Assembly (NCBI GenBank): GCA_963724065.1
Contig: CAVRTB010000006.1
Span: 496,001-560,000, forward strand
Length of the DNA: 64,000 nucleotides
From: DASRIA01 sp963724065
Lineage (GTDB): Bacteria; Actinomycetota; Thermoleophilia; Solirubrobacterales; JBBDJG01
Direction of reading: 5' to 3'
Shown: positions 41,968-50,561 of the stretch, in pieces
How the letters are laid out: each line of letters starts with the position of its first letter
How positions within the stretch are numbered: the first letter of the stretch is position 1
The notes under the pieces: model-generated
What the model was told of the DNA's origin: nothing
What the model saw: the letters and a program-made list of their open reading frames with translations, nothing else
Databases searched by the model: none
Position numbers and translations under genes: made by a program

Positions 41968-43104
41968 ATGGGCCTACTCGACTACTACCGGCAATTCGAG
42001 GACATCGACGAGTCCGAGTTCAACCAGACTCTGCGCAAGCGGCGCGCCGCGGAAAAGGCGCTCGCGCTCGAGCACGTGCCCGTGCTCGACCTGTCGGAGA
42101 CCGAGTGGCCTGATCTTCCGAACGCCGAGGTGGTCGGCGCGTCGGTGTACCAGGCGCGTGGCCGGCTGAACGGATATCCCGACCCCGAGGCCGTGCGGGT
42201 ACGCCGCGCGCTGGCGGAGCGCCACAACATCAGGGGAAGCCAGATCGTGTTCGGCAACGGGGCGGCAGAGCTGATCGCGACGGCGGTCTACGTGCTCGCC
42301 TCGGAGGGCGACGAAGTCGTCGTGCCGCGGCCGTCGCGTCCCGCGTACGCCACGATCGTCTCGCGTGCCGGGGCCCGGCTCGTGCAGCCGGAGCTCACCG
42401 ACGGCGGCTTGGACGTCCAACGGGTGCTCGCCGCGGTCGGGCCACGCAGCCGGGTGTTGATCGTCTGCAATCCGAACGACCCCACCGGCGTCTACGCGCC
42501 GGCCGCACGCATCGGCGACATGATGTCGCGCCTGCCCGAGCACATGCACGTCCTGCTCGACGAGTCGTACATCCAGTTTCAGGACGTCGAGGCCGAGGAC
42601 GAGGTGCTGTCCCTGGTCGAAGCTTTCCCGCGTCTGCTGGTCGTGCGGTCGTTCTCGAAGATCTACGGCCTCTCGGGCGTGCGGGCCGGCTACGCGGTCG
42701 GCTCGCCGGCCGCGACGCGGCTGCTGTCCGCGCTCGCGCCGGTATACGGGGTCAACGCGCTCACCCAGGCGACCGTGCTCCAGGCGCTGAAGGTCGGCGA
42801 CCCGGAGATGCGCCGCCGCAGGGAGACCGTGATCGAGGAGCGCCGCAGGCTGCTCGACGTGCTTGCCACGATGCCGGTCAGCGTGACGGCGAGTCAGGCC
42901 AACTTCCTCTGGATCGCGGCGCATGAGCTTCCCGGCGCCGAGCTGGCCGCCGCCCTCGATGGTTCCAGGGTCCATGTTGCGCAGGGCGAGCCGCTCGGCG
43001 ACGCCGGCCGCGTGCGCGCCGCGATCCGCGACCGTCACGCGGCCGATCGCCTGTTGTGGGCGCTCGGGGAGGCGCTGCCCGGAGCGAGGAAGGCGCGCGG
43101 ATGA
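41968..43104 (+). CDS. Class I/II PLP-dependent aminotransferase, HisC-like
   Basis: A 378-residue PLP enzyme. PLP-lysine motif: VVRSFSKIYGLSGVRAGYAVG (Lys in SKIYG); the cofactor site also has VCNPNDPTGVY and VLLDESYIQF. The closest familiar class is histidinol-phosphate aminotransferase, but no his genes are nearby and it could use another substrate. ATG at 41968 follows the membrane protein gene closely, and its stop overlaps the next start. Confidence 0.88.
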   Translation: MGLLDYYRQFEDIDESEFNQTLRKRRAAEKALALEHVPVLDLSETEWPDLPNAEVVGASVYQARGRLNGYPDPEAVRVRRALAERHNIRGSQIVFGNGAAELIATAVYVLASEGDEVVVPRPSRPAYATIVSRAGARLVQPELTDGGLDVQRVLAAVGPRSRVLIVCNPNDPTGVYAPAARIGDMMSRLPEHMHVLLDESYIQFQDVEAEDEVLSLVEAFPRLLVVRSFSKIYGLSGVRAGYAVGSPAATRLLSALAPVYGVNALTQATVLQALKVGDPEMRRRRETVIEERRRLLDVLATMPVSVTASQANFLWIAAHELPGAELAAALDGSRVHVAQGEPLGDAGRVRAAIRDRHAADRLLWALGEALPGARKARG

Positions 43105-44372
43105 GGGCACTCGCGCTCGCGAGCGCGGCGCTCGCGATCGTGGTCGCGATCGGGTGCGGGGGAAGCGATGAGCACAACGGGCCGCAGAAGCTCGACCTCG
43201 TGGTCGGGAACCTCGTGCCGCTCACCGGCACCCTCGACGCGTTCGGCAAGCCGTCTCAGCGCGCCGCCGACGTAGCCGCGGAGGAGATCCGCAAGGCCGT
43301 CGCGAAGACCGGTGCCGCACACAAGCTGAGCGTGCGAACGGTGGACTACAAGTCGGACCCGGGGCCGGCGGTTGATCTGGCCAACGATCTCACCAAGAAT
43401 GGGGCCACGTGCCTGACGGGCCCCTACGGGAACGGGCACGCCGGGCGGGTCGCGGCGAACGCGAGCATCCCGAAGCAGGCCCTCCAGATCTCGCCGTCCG
43501 CGAGCGCCGCTCAGCTAGCGCGCGTCAAGGACAAGGGCTTTCTCAACCAGCTCGTGCCGCGGGACGACCTGCAGGCGGTCGCGCTCGCGGAATACATGTC
43601 ACGCAAGCTCAAGGGCGCACGTGGCAAGACGGTCAACATCGGCACGCTCGAGTCGACCTACGGCAAGGCGCTCACGAAGCGGTTCGAGGAGGCGTGGCGG
43701 GCGAAGCGCGGCAAGGTCGGCGCCAAGGCGACATACCGCTTCGACGCCACGACGGTGGCGCCCCAGGGCGATCAGCTCGCCGGGGGCAATCCCGATGCGT
43801 GGGTGTTCTTCGACTTTGCCGAGACGTACGTCCGGCTCGGGCAGGAGCTGCTGAACGACAAGAAGGCCGACTGGACCCCGCGCAAGACCTTCGGCGCGGA
43901 CGCGCTCGCGAATCCGCGCCTCGCGAACATCGGGCCCTTGGTGAGCAACGGGCTGAGCGGCGTCGCGATCTCCGCTCCCGAGAAGGGCAAGGCCGCCGAG
44001 GCGTTCGACGCGGCGTTCAAGCGCGGCGGGGCCGCGACTCGCCAGACGTTCGACGCGCAGACGTTCGACGCGGTCGTGCTCTGCTACCTGTCGGCCGTCG
44101 CCGCGGGCACGACGAAAGGCACCGACATGAAGGACGAGCTGCGCGCGATCACGGCGGCGCCGGGGCGCAAGTACACGTGGCTCGAGCTCGACGAGGCGGT
44201 CCGCGCGCTGGAGTCCGGTCAGGACATCGACTATGAGGGCGTGTCAGGGCCGATCGAGCTCGGCAAAGACGGGGCCGCGACCGCCGGCGTGTACGACGTC
44301 TACAGGTACCGCAACGGCAGGCTCACGGTCGTCGACCAGATCGCGATCCCGCTGGGCGCCGGCGGCGTGTAA
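43101..44372 (+). CDS. Periplasmic-binding-type lipoprotein, branched-chain amino acid (LivJ-like) class
   Basis: A 423-residue exported protein. Signal peptide ends at the lipobox VAIGC (about residue 19), so it is probably membrane-anchored. The mature part is a type 1 binding fold: LVVGNLVPLTGTLDAFGKPS, TCLTGPYGNGHAGRVA, WVFFDFAETYVRLGQELL and DAVVLCYLSAVAAGT. These proteins bind amino acids or related ligands. ATG at 43101 overlaps the aminotransferase stop (ATGA). No permease or ATPase genes are adjacent, so it is an orphan binding protein. Confidence 0.87.
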   Translation: MRALALASAALAIVVAIGCGGSDEHNGPQKLDLVVGNLVPLTGTLDAFGKPSQRAADVAAEEIRKAVAKTGAAHKLSVRTVDYKSDPGPAVDLANDLTKNGATCLTGPYGNGHAGRVAANASIPKQALQISPSASAAQLARVKDKGFLNQLVPRDDLQAVALAEYMSRKLKGARGKTVNIGTLESTYGKALTKRFEEAWRAKRGKVGAKATYRFDATTVAPQGDQLAGGNPDAWVFFDFAETYVRLGQELLNDKKADWTPRKTFGADALANPRLANIGPLVSNGLSGVAISAPEKGKAAEAFDAAFKRGGAATRQTFDAQTFDAVVLCYLSAVAAGTTKGTDMKDELRAITAAPGRKYTWLELDEAVRALESGQDIDYEGVSGPIELGKDGAATAGVYDVYRYRNGRLTVVDQIAIPLGAGGV

Positions 44373-44384
44373 ACCGGATGCCTG

Positions 44385-44729
44385 TCATCCGGCGAGCGCC
44401 TCGGCGACGGACGCCGACATCGGCACGACGCGCTCGACCTCGGTCATCAGCAGCACCCGCCGGATGATCGCGTCCTCGCGCACGACGAGCGTGAGGTCCT
44501 GGCCCCGGGTGCGCAGGCGCTGCGCGAGCTCGAAGATCATGCGCACGCCCGAGCTGTCGAGATAACCGGTCGTCGACATGTCGAGGATCAGCGCGGTCGC
44601 GGTGTTCGGTACGGCATCAAGGATGCGTTCGGTGACCGACCCGGCGTTGGAGAGGTCGACCTCGCCGCCCACGTGTGCGACGACGACGTGATCGCCGACC
44701 TGCTCGAGCACGAGTGTCTCAAGCGGCAT
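44385..44729 (-). CDS. STAS-domain anti-anti-sigma factor (RsbV/SpoIIAA-like)
   Basis: A 114-residue single STAS domain. Around residue 55-60 it carries MSTTGYLDSSGVRMIFEL, with serines at the usual phosphorylation site of anti-sigma factor antagonists. Unphosphorylated STAS proteins bind kinase/anti-sigma partners. It is translated after the SpoIIE-type phosphatase gene with an 11-nt overlap, so the two are an obvious partner pair. No sigma-B-like factor is adjacent; the WhiG-type factor is 7 kb away. Confidence 0.92.
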   Translation of the reverse strand: MPLETLVLEQVGDHVVVAHVGGEVDLSNAGSVTERILDAVPNTATALILDMSTTGYLDSSGVRMIFELAQRLRTRGQDLTLVVREDAIIRRVLLMTEVERVVPMSASVAEALAG

Positions 44730-47121
44730 CGCGAATCCTCCGCAACGCGCGGGTCATCGAGACCCGCGTGCCCTCGTCCGCCGCCGTGACGATCTCCAAG
44801 GAGTCCATCAGCGTCTCCATCAGGCCGAGGCCGCGCCCCCGGTTGGTGCCGCGCGAATCACGCCACCGTCCCGAATCGGTGATCGTGATCGCGACCTCGT
44901 TTCCGGAAAGGGCGGCGTCGATCTGCACGGTTGCATCGCCGGGACCATATGCGTGCTCGATCGCATTTGCACACGCCTCGTTGCAGGCGAGGATGATGTC
45001 GTGGCTCTCGGAGGCGTCCGCTTGGCACTCCGCCAGCCATCTGCGCAGCGCGCGCCGCAGGGAGCCGAGCTCGAGCGGCTTCGCGGGAAGCGTCAGCGCG
45101 AGCCGCTGCGGTGCCAGCGGCACGGACTGCAGCGCGAGCAACGCAACGTCGTCCTCGGAGCCCGAGACCGCTCCCAGGAGGGTCTCGCAGACGGATTCGA
45201 GGTCGTCCGGGGTGAGCTCGCCCACGCTGCGGGCGAGCTGCTCGAGGCCGTCATCGATCGGCACGCTGCGCTTCTCGATCAGGCCGTCTGTGTAGAGCAG
45301 CAGCGCGGAACCCGGCTCGAGCACGTACTCGGCCTCGGTATAGGGCGTCTCCGGAGCGACCCCGAGTGGGAGCGACCGCCCCTCCTCGAGGTAGACGGTG
45401 CTGCCGTCCGCTCTCCAGTGCAGCGGCGGGAGATGCCCGGCGCTCGCGAGCCGCACGATCCCCGAGGCGGGATCGAGCACGAGGTAGATGAGCGTCGCCA
45501 TCACCACGCCGTCGTGGCGCGACGCGAGCCGGTTCAGGTGCTCCAGCGCCCTGCCGGGCGGGTGGTGCTCGAAGGCGTATGCGCGCAGCGCGTTACGCAG
45601 CTGGCCCATCAGCGACGCGGCCTGGAAGCCGCGGCCGGCGACATCGCCGATCGCGACGCCGACGCGGCCGTCGTCGAGCTCGAGCACGTCGTACCAGTCG
45701 CCGCCCACTTCGATCCCCGTGCCGCCCGGCGCGAACCGCGCCGCGACGTGGATCCCCGGGATCTCCGGGAGCCGGTCGGGGACGAAGCTGCGCTGCAGCA
45801 CCTCGGCGCGCTTGCGGTCGGTGATGTCGCGGATCGAGCTCGACACGAGGACCCCGTCTTCCGTGCGCAGCGGGCTGAGGCTGATCTCGACGGCGAACTC
45901 CGTGCCGTCCTTGCGCAGGCCCCAAAGGTCGAGGCCCGCGCCCATCGGCCGCGTGCCCGGGTCGTCGAAGAACCCCATGCGGCGCAGCGGGTGCGAGCCG
46001 CGGAAGCGTTCCGGCACCAGCGTCTCGACGCGCTCGCCGACGATCTCCTCGCGGGAGTACCCGAACAGCCGCTCGGCCTGCGCGTTCACCAGCACGATCG
46101 CTCCCTCGCGGTCGGTGATCACCATCCCGTCCGGGGCGGACTCGACCAGCTCACGCAGCTGCTCCTGTGCGCGCCGCTGCTCGGTCACGTCCTGCATCGT
46201 GCCGAAGACCCGCACTGCGCGGCCTCCGTCGTCGGTCGTGATCTGGCCGCCGCCGTGGACCACGCGGACCGCGCCGTCGGGCCTCGTGATCCGATGCTCG
46301 AAGTCGAACGGAGCAGGATCGAGGAGCGCCCCGCGCAACGCGCGCTCGGCGCTCTCGCGGTCCTCCGGGTGCACGTAGCTCAGCAGCTCGGCGGAGCTCG
46401 ACGGGAACCCGCCGGGCGCGAGGCCGTGGATGCGATACAGCTCGTCGGACCAGGCGACCTCGTCGGAGGGGATATGCCAGTCCCAGCTGCCGATGTGCGC
46501 GACCTCCTGGGCCTCGCCGAGCAGCGCCACGAGCCGATCACTGCGCTGACGCAGCAGCGCGATCAGGAGCCCCGCAACGGTCATGGTGGCCGCGACCAGA
46601 GCGCAGGTCAGAACCGGATCGCGCGCGTCTCCTTGGACTGCGAGCGCTGCACCGAGTCCCGCGACCGCGATCACGAGGGTGACGGCGGCCTTGCGGATGT
46701 CGAAGAAGTAGAAGGCCGAGAGAACCGCCCAGAAGTACATCGTCGCGTACGCGCCCGCGGCGTCGGCACCGCCCGAGTACACGAGCGAGGTGATCAGCAG
46801 CGCGCCGAGCCCGGGAAGCAACTCGAACAGCCACATCGGGATCCGCTCGAACCCGATCACCATCAGGGTCGCGACGCAATAGGCAATCAGCGCCGGCGCG
46901 ACGAGTCCCGGCACGAAGCGGTCCGCGTCGTGTGGGAGCAGCAGGCTCAGGAGCGCGACCGTCGCGCCGATGCCGTACAGGTACGCGAACGCCTGCGCCA
47001 TCACCACGGGGCTGGTCACGGGCAGGAGGCCGCGCACGCTCCACCGGAGCCGTCCGAGCGGCAGGATCGGCCCGCTGCGCCCGCCGCTGCCGGCGGTCAT
47101 TCTTGGCCGACGCTCCGGCAT
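44719..47121 (-). CDS. Membrane PAS-PAS-SpoIIE phosphatase-HATPase fusion regulator
   Basis: An 800-residue multidomain protein. Residues ~35-190 hold five to six membrane helices. Two PAS domains follow (about 205-315: IGSWDWHIPSDEVAWSDELY; 325-440: LVESAPDGMVITDREGAIV). The SpoIIE/PP2C domain has GGDWYDVLELDDGRVGVAIG and LLYTDGLIEKR (metal-binding Asp). The C-terminal ~130 residues are an RsbW-type HATPase (ACNEACANAIEHAYG N-box, ITDSGRWRDS, GRGLGLMETLMD). It thus joins sensor, phosphatase and kinase of a partner-switching pathway in one chain, with the STAS substrate encoded immediately after it. Confidence 0.93.
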   Translation of the reverse strand: MPERRPRMTAGSGGRSGPILPLGRLRWSVRGLLPVTSPVVMAQAFAYLYGIGATVALLSLLLPHDADRFVPGLVAPALIAYCVATLMVIGFERIPMWLFELLPGLGALLITSLVYSGGADAAGAYATMYFWAVLSAFYFFDIRKAAVTLVIAVAGLGAALAVQGDARDPVLTCALVAATMTVAGLLIALLRQRSDRLVALLGEAQEVAHIGSWDWHIPSDEVAWSDELYRIHGLAPGGFPSSSAELLSYVHPEDRESAERALRGALLDPAPFDFEHRITRPDGAVRVVHGGGQITTDDGGRAVRVFGTMQDVTEQRRAQEQLRELVESAPDGMVITDREGAIVLVNAQAERLFGYSREEIVGERVETLVPERFRGSHPLRRMGFFDDPGTRPMGAGLDLWGLRKDGTEFAVEISLSPLRTEDGVLVSSSIRDITDRKRAEVLQRSFVPDRLPEIPGIHVAARFAPGGTGIEVGGDWYDVLELDDGRVGVAIGDVAGRGFQAASLMGQLRNALRAYAFEHHPPGRALEHLNRLASRHDGVVMATLIYLVLDPASGIVRLASAGHLPPLHWRADGSTVYLEEGRSLPLGVAPETPYTEAEYVLEPGSALLLYTDGLIEKRSVPIDDGLEQLARSVGELTPDDLESVCETLLGAVSGSEDDVALLALQSVPLAPQRLALTLPAKPLELGSLRRALRRWLAECQADASESHDIILACNEACANAIEHAYGPGDATVQIDAALSGNEVAITITDSGRWRDSRGTNRGRGLGLMETLMDSLEIVTAADEGTRVSMTRALRRIRDAA

Positions 47122-47171
47122 TCCCGACGCACATTATGGGCGAGCGCCAGGCGCTTCTCGTGGTGCGACGC

Positions 47172-47215
47172 AAAAAGCGCCGCCCGGGGAAGGGTTGGAC
47201 ACCCCGAGGCGGCGC
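47172..47215 (-). terminator. Intrinsic terminator of tRNA-Gly
   Basis: On the minus strand GCGCCGCC and CGGGG pair with CCCCG and GGCGGCGC (about 13 bp with one bulged base), followed directly by five T residues (AAAAA at 47172-47176 on the plus strand). It begins 20 nt after the tRNA 3' end, so it ends the tRNA-Gly transcript. Confidence 0.8.
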
Positions 47216-47234
47216 AGGCTCGCTCGTAGAGCGA

Positions 47235-47308
47235 AGCGGATGATGGGACTCGAACCCACGACCTTCTGCATGGCAAGCAGACGCTCTAGCCAACTGAGCT
47301 ACATCCGC
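47235..47308 (-). tRNA. tRNA-Gly (anticodon GCC)
   Basis: A complete 74-nt cloverleaf without encoded CCA. Acceptor GCGGATG pairs with CATCCGC; the anticodon stem TCTGC/GCAGA carries loop TTGCCAT, giving GCC, which reads GGC/GGT. The T arm GTGGG-TTCGAGT-CCCAT is standard. It is divergent from tRNA-Cys, 82 bp away. Confidence 0.96.
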
Positions 47309-47319
47309 GGGAGGCGGTC

Positions 47320-47325
47320 AGTATA
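47320..47325 (-). promoter_or_regulatory. -10 element of tRNA-Gly promoter
   Basis: TATACT on the minus strand, 11 bases before the first tRNA base, which places the start site 5 nt or so upstream of the mature end. It is a near-consensus hexamer in otherwise GC-rich DNA. Confidence 0.65.
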
Positions 47326-47390
47326 GCCAGCGCCATCGGCGCGAAACGCCGGGGCCGCCAGGATGCCGAACGCTAACCTTCGGGCCGCCC

Positions 47391-47462
47391 GGCGACGTGG
47401 CGGAGTGGCTTACGCGGGGGCCTGCAAAGCCCTTTACACCGGTTCGATTCCGGTCGTCGCCT
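47391..47462 (+). tRNA. tRNA-Cys (anticodon GCA)
   Basis: A 72-nt cloverleaf. Acceptor GGCGACG pairs with CGTCGCC, discriminator T. The anticodon loop CTGCAAA gives GCA. The T arm CCGG-TTCGATT-CCGG is standard. TAACCT at 47373-47378 is a -10-like hexamer 12 nt upstream. CCA is not encoded. Confidence 0.95.
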
Positions 47463-47497
47463 CTAGCGGGAGTACCGGGTGCTGTGAAGACCCGAGC

Positions 47498-49168
47498 CTA
47501 GACCTCGATCACCAGCGGCAGGATCATCGGCCTCCGCCTTAGATCGTCGTAGATGAAGCGCGCAAGATCGTCGTGCAGCACCTGCTCCAGCAACTCGACC
47601 TCGTGGAGTTCCTCGGCGGCGGCGCGATCGAGGGACGCCTCCACGACCTTGCGCGCCCGCTTGAGGAATGCCTCCTCGTCGCCCGGGACCGGTACTCCTC
47701 GCATGAGCACCTCCGCCGGGGCGAGACTGTTGCCCTCCTGCTCCGAAACCGTCGCGACGACGAAGACGATGCCGTCGCTCGAAAGGGTGCTGCGGTCCCG
47801 CATCACTGCATCGGACGGATCACCTATGTCGATCCCGTCAACGAACACCATGCCGGCTTGCACGGCCTTTCCGAAACGTGCTCCTTCCGCATCGATCTCC
47901 AGCGGGAGCCCATTGCGCCCCTTGAAGATCCTGTCCTCGGTGATGCCTACTGCCTCGGCAAGCTCGGCGTGGAAGCGAATTCGCTTGAAGTCCCCGTGCA
48001 CCGGCATGAGGTACTTGGGCTTGGTCAGGTTCAGCATCAGCTTGAGCTCCTCCCGATGCCCGTGGCCCGAGGTGTGGATCGGCGCATCGCCGGCAGTGAC
48101 CACGTCACAGCCAATGTCAAAGAGGCGATCGATGGTCTCATTGATCGCGCGCTCATTTCCCGGAACGGGTGTGGCGCTGAACACGACCGTGTCGCCGCCT
48201 TTGAGGCGAACTTGGCGGTGCTCGCCGTAGGCCATCCGGCGCAGCGCGGAGAGCGGCTCGCCCTGCGAACCGGTGGTCACCATCACCAGCTTGTCGTCGG
48301 CGAGCGAGTCCATGTCCCGGGGGTCCACCAAGGTGGAGTGGTCGAAGGTGATGTGGCCGAGGCTCCGCCCGATCTTGACGTTCTTGATCATGGACCGCCC
48401 GGTCAGTGCGACGTGCCGCCCGAGTGCCTCGGCCGCGGTCACGACTTGTTGCACGCGATGGATGTTGGAGGCAAAGCTCGTGACGATGATCCGCCCGCGG
48501 CAACGGCTGAACAGGTCGTGCAAGTTGGGACCGATGATCGACTCGGACTGGGCGAAGCCCGGGCGGTCGGCGTTGGTCGAATCACCACACAGCAGGAGCA
48601 GTCCTTCCGTACCGAACCTGGCAAGGCGACCAAAGTCGGCGGGCCGGCCGTCCACCGGGCTTTGGTCGAAGCGGTAATCGCCGGTGAACAGGACCGTCCC
48701 GACCGGACACTTGACAGCGACGGCAGCGGCGTCGGGAATTGAGTGGGTCATGTGGACGAGCTCGATCTCGAACGGTCCGGCCCGCCGCACGTCGCCGGGA
48801 TCCATGGCCGTCGTCTTGAACTCGGCGAGCTTGTGCTCGTCCAGCTTGGACCGTGCCATTGCCATCGTCAGTTTTCGGCCCAGAATCGGGAAGCGCGCCG
48901 ATGCGGGCAGTTCGCCCAAGACCCAGGGGAGCGCACCGAGGTGGTCCTCGTGCCCATGGGTGATGACGACTGCCTCGATTGCATCCGCCCGCTCGCGGAG
49001 GTATGTGAAGTCCGGCAGGACGAGGTCGATGCCGTGCATTTCGGCCGTGGGGAACCGCAGCCCGACGTCAATCACGACGATGCGGCCGTCGTACTCGACC
49101 AGGCTCATGTTCTTGCCGATCTCCCCGAGCCCACCGAGCGGGAGAATTCTCAGGCCTCGTTGCGCCAC
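47498..49168 (-). CDS. rnj: Ribonuclease J
   Basis: A 556-residue metallo-beta-lactamase-fold RNase with endo- and 5'-exonuclease activity in mRNA decay and rRNA maturation. Zinc-binding motif VVITHGHEDHLGALPW near residue 70-85, GDYRFDQSPVDG and the beta-CASP part SFASNIHRVQQVV; the C-terminal domain has KYLMPVHGDFKRIRFHAELA. ATG at 49168. The ~100 nt upstream contains a purine-rich GA tract on this strand, which could be part of a leader. Its 3' end is 35 bp from tRNA-Cys. Confidence 0.95.
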   Translation of the reverse strand: MAQRGLRILPLGGLGEIGKNMSLVEYDGRIVVIDVGLRFPTAEMHGIDLVLPDFTYLRERADAIEAVVITHGHEDHLGALPWVLGELPASARFPILGRKLTMAMARSKLDEHKLAEFKTTAMDPGDVRRAGPFEIELVHMTHSIPDAAAVAVKCPVGTVLFTGDYRFDQSPVDGRPADFGRLARFGTEGLLLLCGDSTNADRPGFAQSESIIGPNLHDLFSRCRGRIIVTSFASNIHRVQQVVTAAEALGRHVALTGRSMIKNVKIGRSLGHITFDHSTLVDPRDMDSLADDKLVMVTTGSQGEPLSALRRMAYGEHRQVRLKGGDTVVFSATPVPGNERAINETIDRLFDIGCDVVTAGDAPIHTSGHGHREELKLMLNLTKPKYLMPVHGDFKRIRFHAELAEAVGITEDRIFKGRNGLPLEIDAEGARFGKAVQAGMVFVDGIDIGDPSDAVMRDRSTLSSDGIVFVVATVSEQEGNSLAPAEVLMRGVPVPGDEEAFLKRARKVVEASLDRAAAEELHEVELLEQVLHDDLARFIYDDLRRRPMILPLVIEV

Positions 49169-49325
49169 TATTGGATTAGCGTGCTGCGCGAATCAGCGCG
49201 ATCGTGGCGTCGGGTGTCATTGGTCATAAGCGGGTCGACTCTCTTCTCTCTCGCTCTCTCTGGGTAGCGTTGGTCGCTACCGTACTCTAACGTTACGTTA
49301 CTGTCAGGACGGCAAGGGCGGATCA
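49169..49325. promoter_or_regulatory. Divergent promoter region between rnj and merR-type gene
   Basis: The 157-bp gap contains, on the rnj strand, a purine-rich GAGAGAGAGAAGAGAG-like tract (around 49235-49260). On the merR side there is an inverted repeat GTAGCG-N5-CGCTAC (49265-49281) and TAACGTTACGTTA (49288-49300), which is palindromic apart from its centre. Such a dyad near the start of a merR-type gene is a candidate operator for its own product. No canonical -35/-10 pair is clear. Confidence 0.45.
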
Positions 49326-49787
49326 TTGACGGCCAGGACCGAGGGCACGACGAAGTCGCGAAAGCTGCATCAGATCGGGGATGTTGCGGATCGCGTGGGA
49401 CTCTCGCTGCGGACCGTGCGCTATTACGAGGAGGCCGGTCTCGTTCGTCCCTCCGAACGCACGGACGGCGGATTTCGGCTCTATGGTGACGAGGAGGTCG
49501 CGCGTCTCGAAGTGATCAAGCAGATGAAGCCGCTGGGCTTCAGCCTCCAGGAAATGCGAGAACTGCTCGACGCCCGCGACGTGCTCGAAAGCGGTAGCGC
49601 GAGCAAGGACGAGTATGAGCACGCGCTGGAACTTCTGTCTGAGTTCTCAGCCGCGGCGAGGCGCAAGTGCCGCGAACTGGATGAGCAACTGAAGACGGCG
49701 GCTCAGTTCGTCGTGCGGCTACGCCGAGAGTCGACGCGACACGCTCGCTTCACCGAACATGACGGGCCGCGCCCCGACGGAACGTAG
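49326..49787 (+). CDS. MerR family transcriptional regulator
   Basis: A 153-residue MerR-type protein. The HTH region is HQIGDVADRVGLSLRTVRYYEEAGLVRPSER and the wing is GGFRLYGDEEVARLEVIKQMK; a C-terminal coiled coil (residues 95-135) provides dimerisation. No clear effector-binding domain follows, as in small MerR proteins. TTG at 49326 is used. The 3' end overlaps a convergent minus-strand gene by 69 nt. It shares its upstream region with rnj. Confidence 0.88.
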   Translation: MTARTEGTTKSRKLHQIGDVADRVGLSLRTVRYYEEAGLVRPSERTDGGFRLYGDEEVARLEVIKQMKPLGFSLQEMRELLDARDVLESGSASKDEYEHALELLSEFSAAARRKCRELDEQLKTAAQFVVRLRRESTRHARFTEHDGPRPDGT

Positions 49788-50045
49788 GTCCTCGTAGAAG
49801 GCCTCGACATGAGATTGTCCTTCCGGCTCCTCGAGGTCGATCACCAGCATCCAGTCGTACCAGAGCGGATAAGGGTCGCCGGCCTTATCGAGGCGAACCA
49901 GATCAACAGCGGCGATCCCTTCTGCGTCGCCCAGCCGACAGATCTCCACGGCGAGCAGCGAAGCCTCGTCATCGCTGGAGCGATACGGGGCCATGCCCGG
50001 TCCGATCTGCCAGAGGATCCAAAGTCGAGTCGCCGACGACGTCAT
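49719..50045 (-). CDS. Hypothetical protein coupled to CBS-domain gene
   Basis: A 108-residue soluble protein (IWILWQIGPGMAPYRSS ... WYDWMLVIDLEEPEGQSHVEAFYEDLRS). I recognise no family. Its ATG overlaps the CBS-gene stop, which supports it as a real downstream operon member, but its last 69 nt overlap the convergent merR-type gene. Confidence 0.6.
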   Translation of the reverse strand: MTSSATRLWILWQIGPGMAPYRSSDDEASLLAVEICRLGDAEGIAAVDLVRLDKAGDPYPLWYDWMLVIDLEEPEGQSHVEAFYEDLRSVGARPVMFGEASVSRRLSA

Positions 50046-50542
50046 CGACCCGTTTCGGACCCTCCGCCCTCAAGCGCATCGGCGGCGATCGCGCCGAACC
50101 GCTCAGCGAGAAGACGAAAAAAATCGCTCCGCGTCACGATCGCGTGGACTCGTCCCTTCGTCGCGATCGGGATGACGAGCACTCGGTAGTGGATGAAGAG
50201 CTCAGCCAATTGCGTGTCCGAGAACTCGTCCTCCACGACGACGTGATCGGTCGTGAGGTAGCGCCGGAGCGGCTCGTCCCGACAGGATGCGCGCCGGTCG
50301 ATTGCGGCGTCGATCGACGGAGAGATGAGGCGAGCCGAGGCGAGCGTCCCGACATATCCGGGGAACAGAGCCGTCATGAACTCCCGCTCGCCGAAGATCC
50401 CCACGAAGCGGCCGTCGGCTTCCGTGGCCGGCAGCGCCGGAAGCCCCTCGTCAACGAGTCGCTGAGCGGCGGCCCCGACGGGATCGTCCGCAAGGAACGG
50501 TCGAACCTCGATGAGGGCCGCTCTGACTATCGAGTCCGACAT
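50042..50542 (-). CDS. CBS-domain pair protein
   Basis: A 166-residue protein with two CBS motifs (residues 8-75, LPALPATEADGRFVGIFGEREFM; and 95-150, VLVIPIATKGRVHAIVTRSDFF). CBS pairs sense adenine nucleotides or other ligands. It lies between a transporter gene (19 nt upstream) and a small hypothetical gene (overlapping), so it may regulate the transporter. Confidence 0.85.
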   Translation of the reverse strand: MSDSIVRAALIEVRPFLADDPVGAAAQRLVDEGLPALPATEADGRFVGIFGEREFMTALFPGYVGTLASARLISPSIDAAIDRRASCRDEPLRRYLTTDHVVVEDEFSDTQLAELFIHYRVLVIPIATKGRVHAIVTRSDFFRLLAERFGAIAADALEGGGSETGR

Positions 50543-50561
50543 GCTTCACCTCTCGATTGGG

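Noticed and set aside
44953..47229. 758-codon plus-strand frame opposite the SpoIIE-type fusion
   Set aside because: Shadow frame; the minus-strand protein has recognisable PAS, SpoIIE and HATPase motifs.
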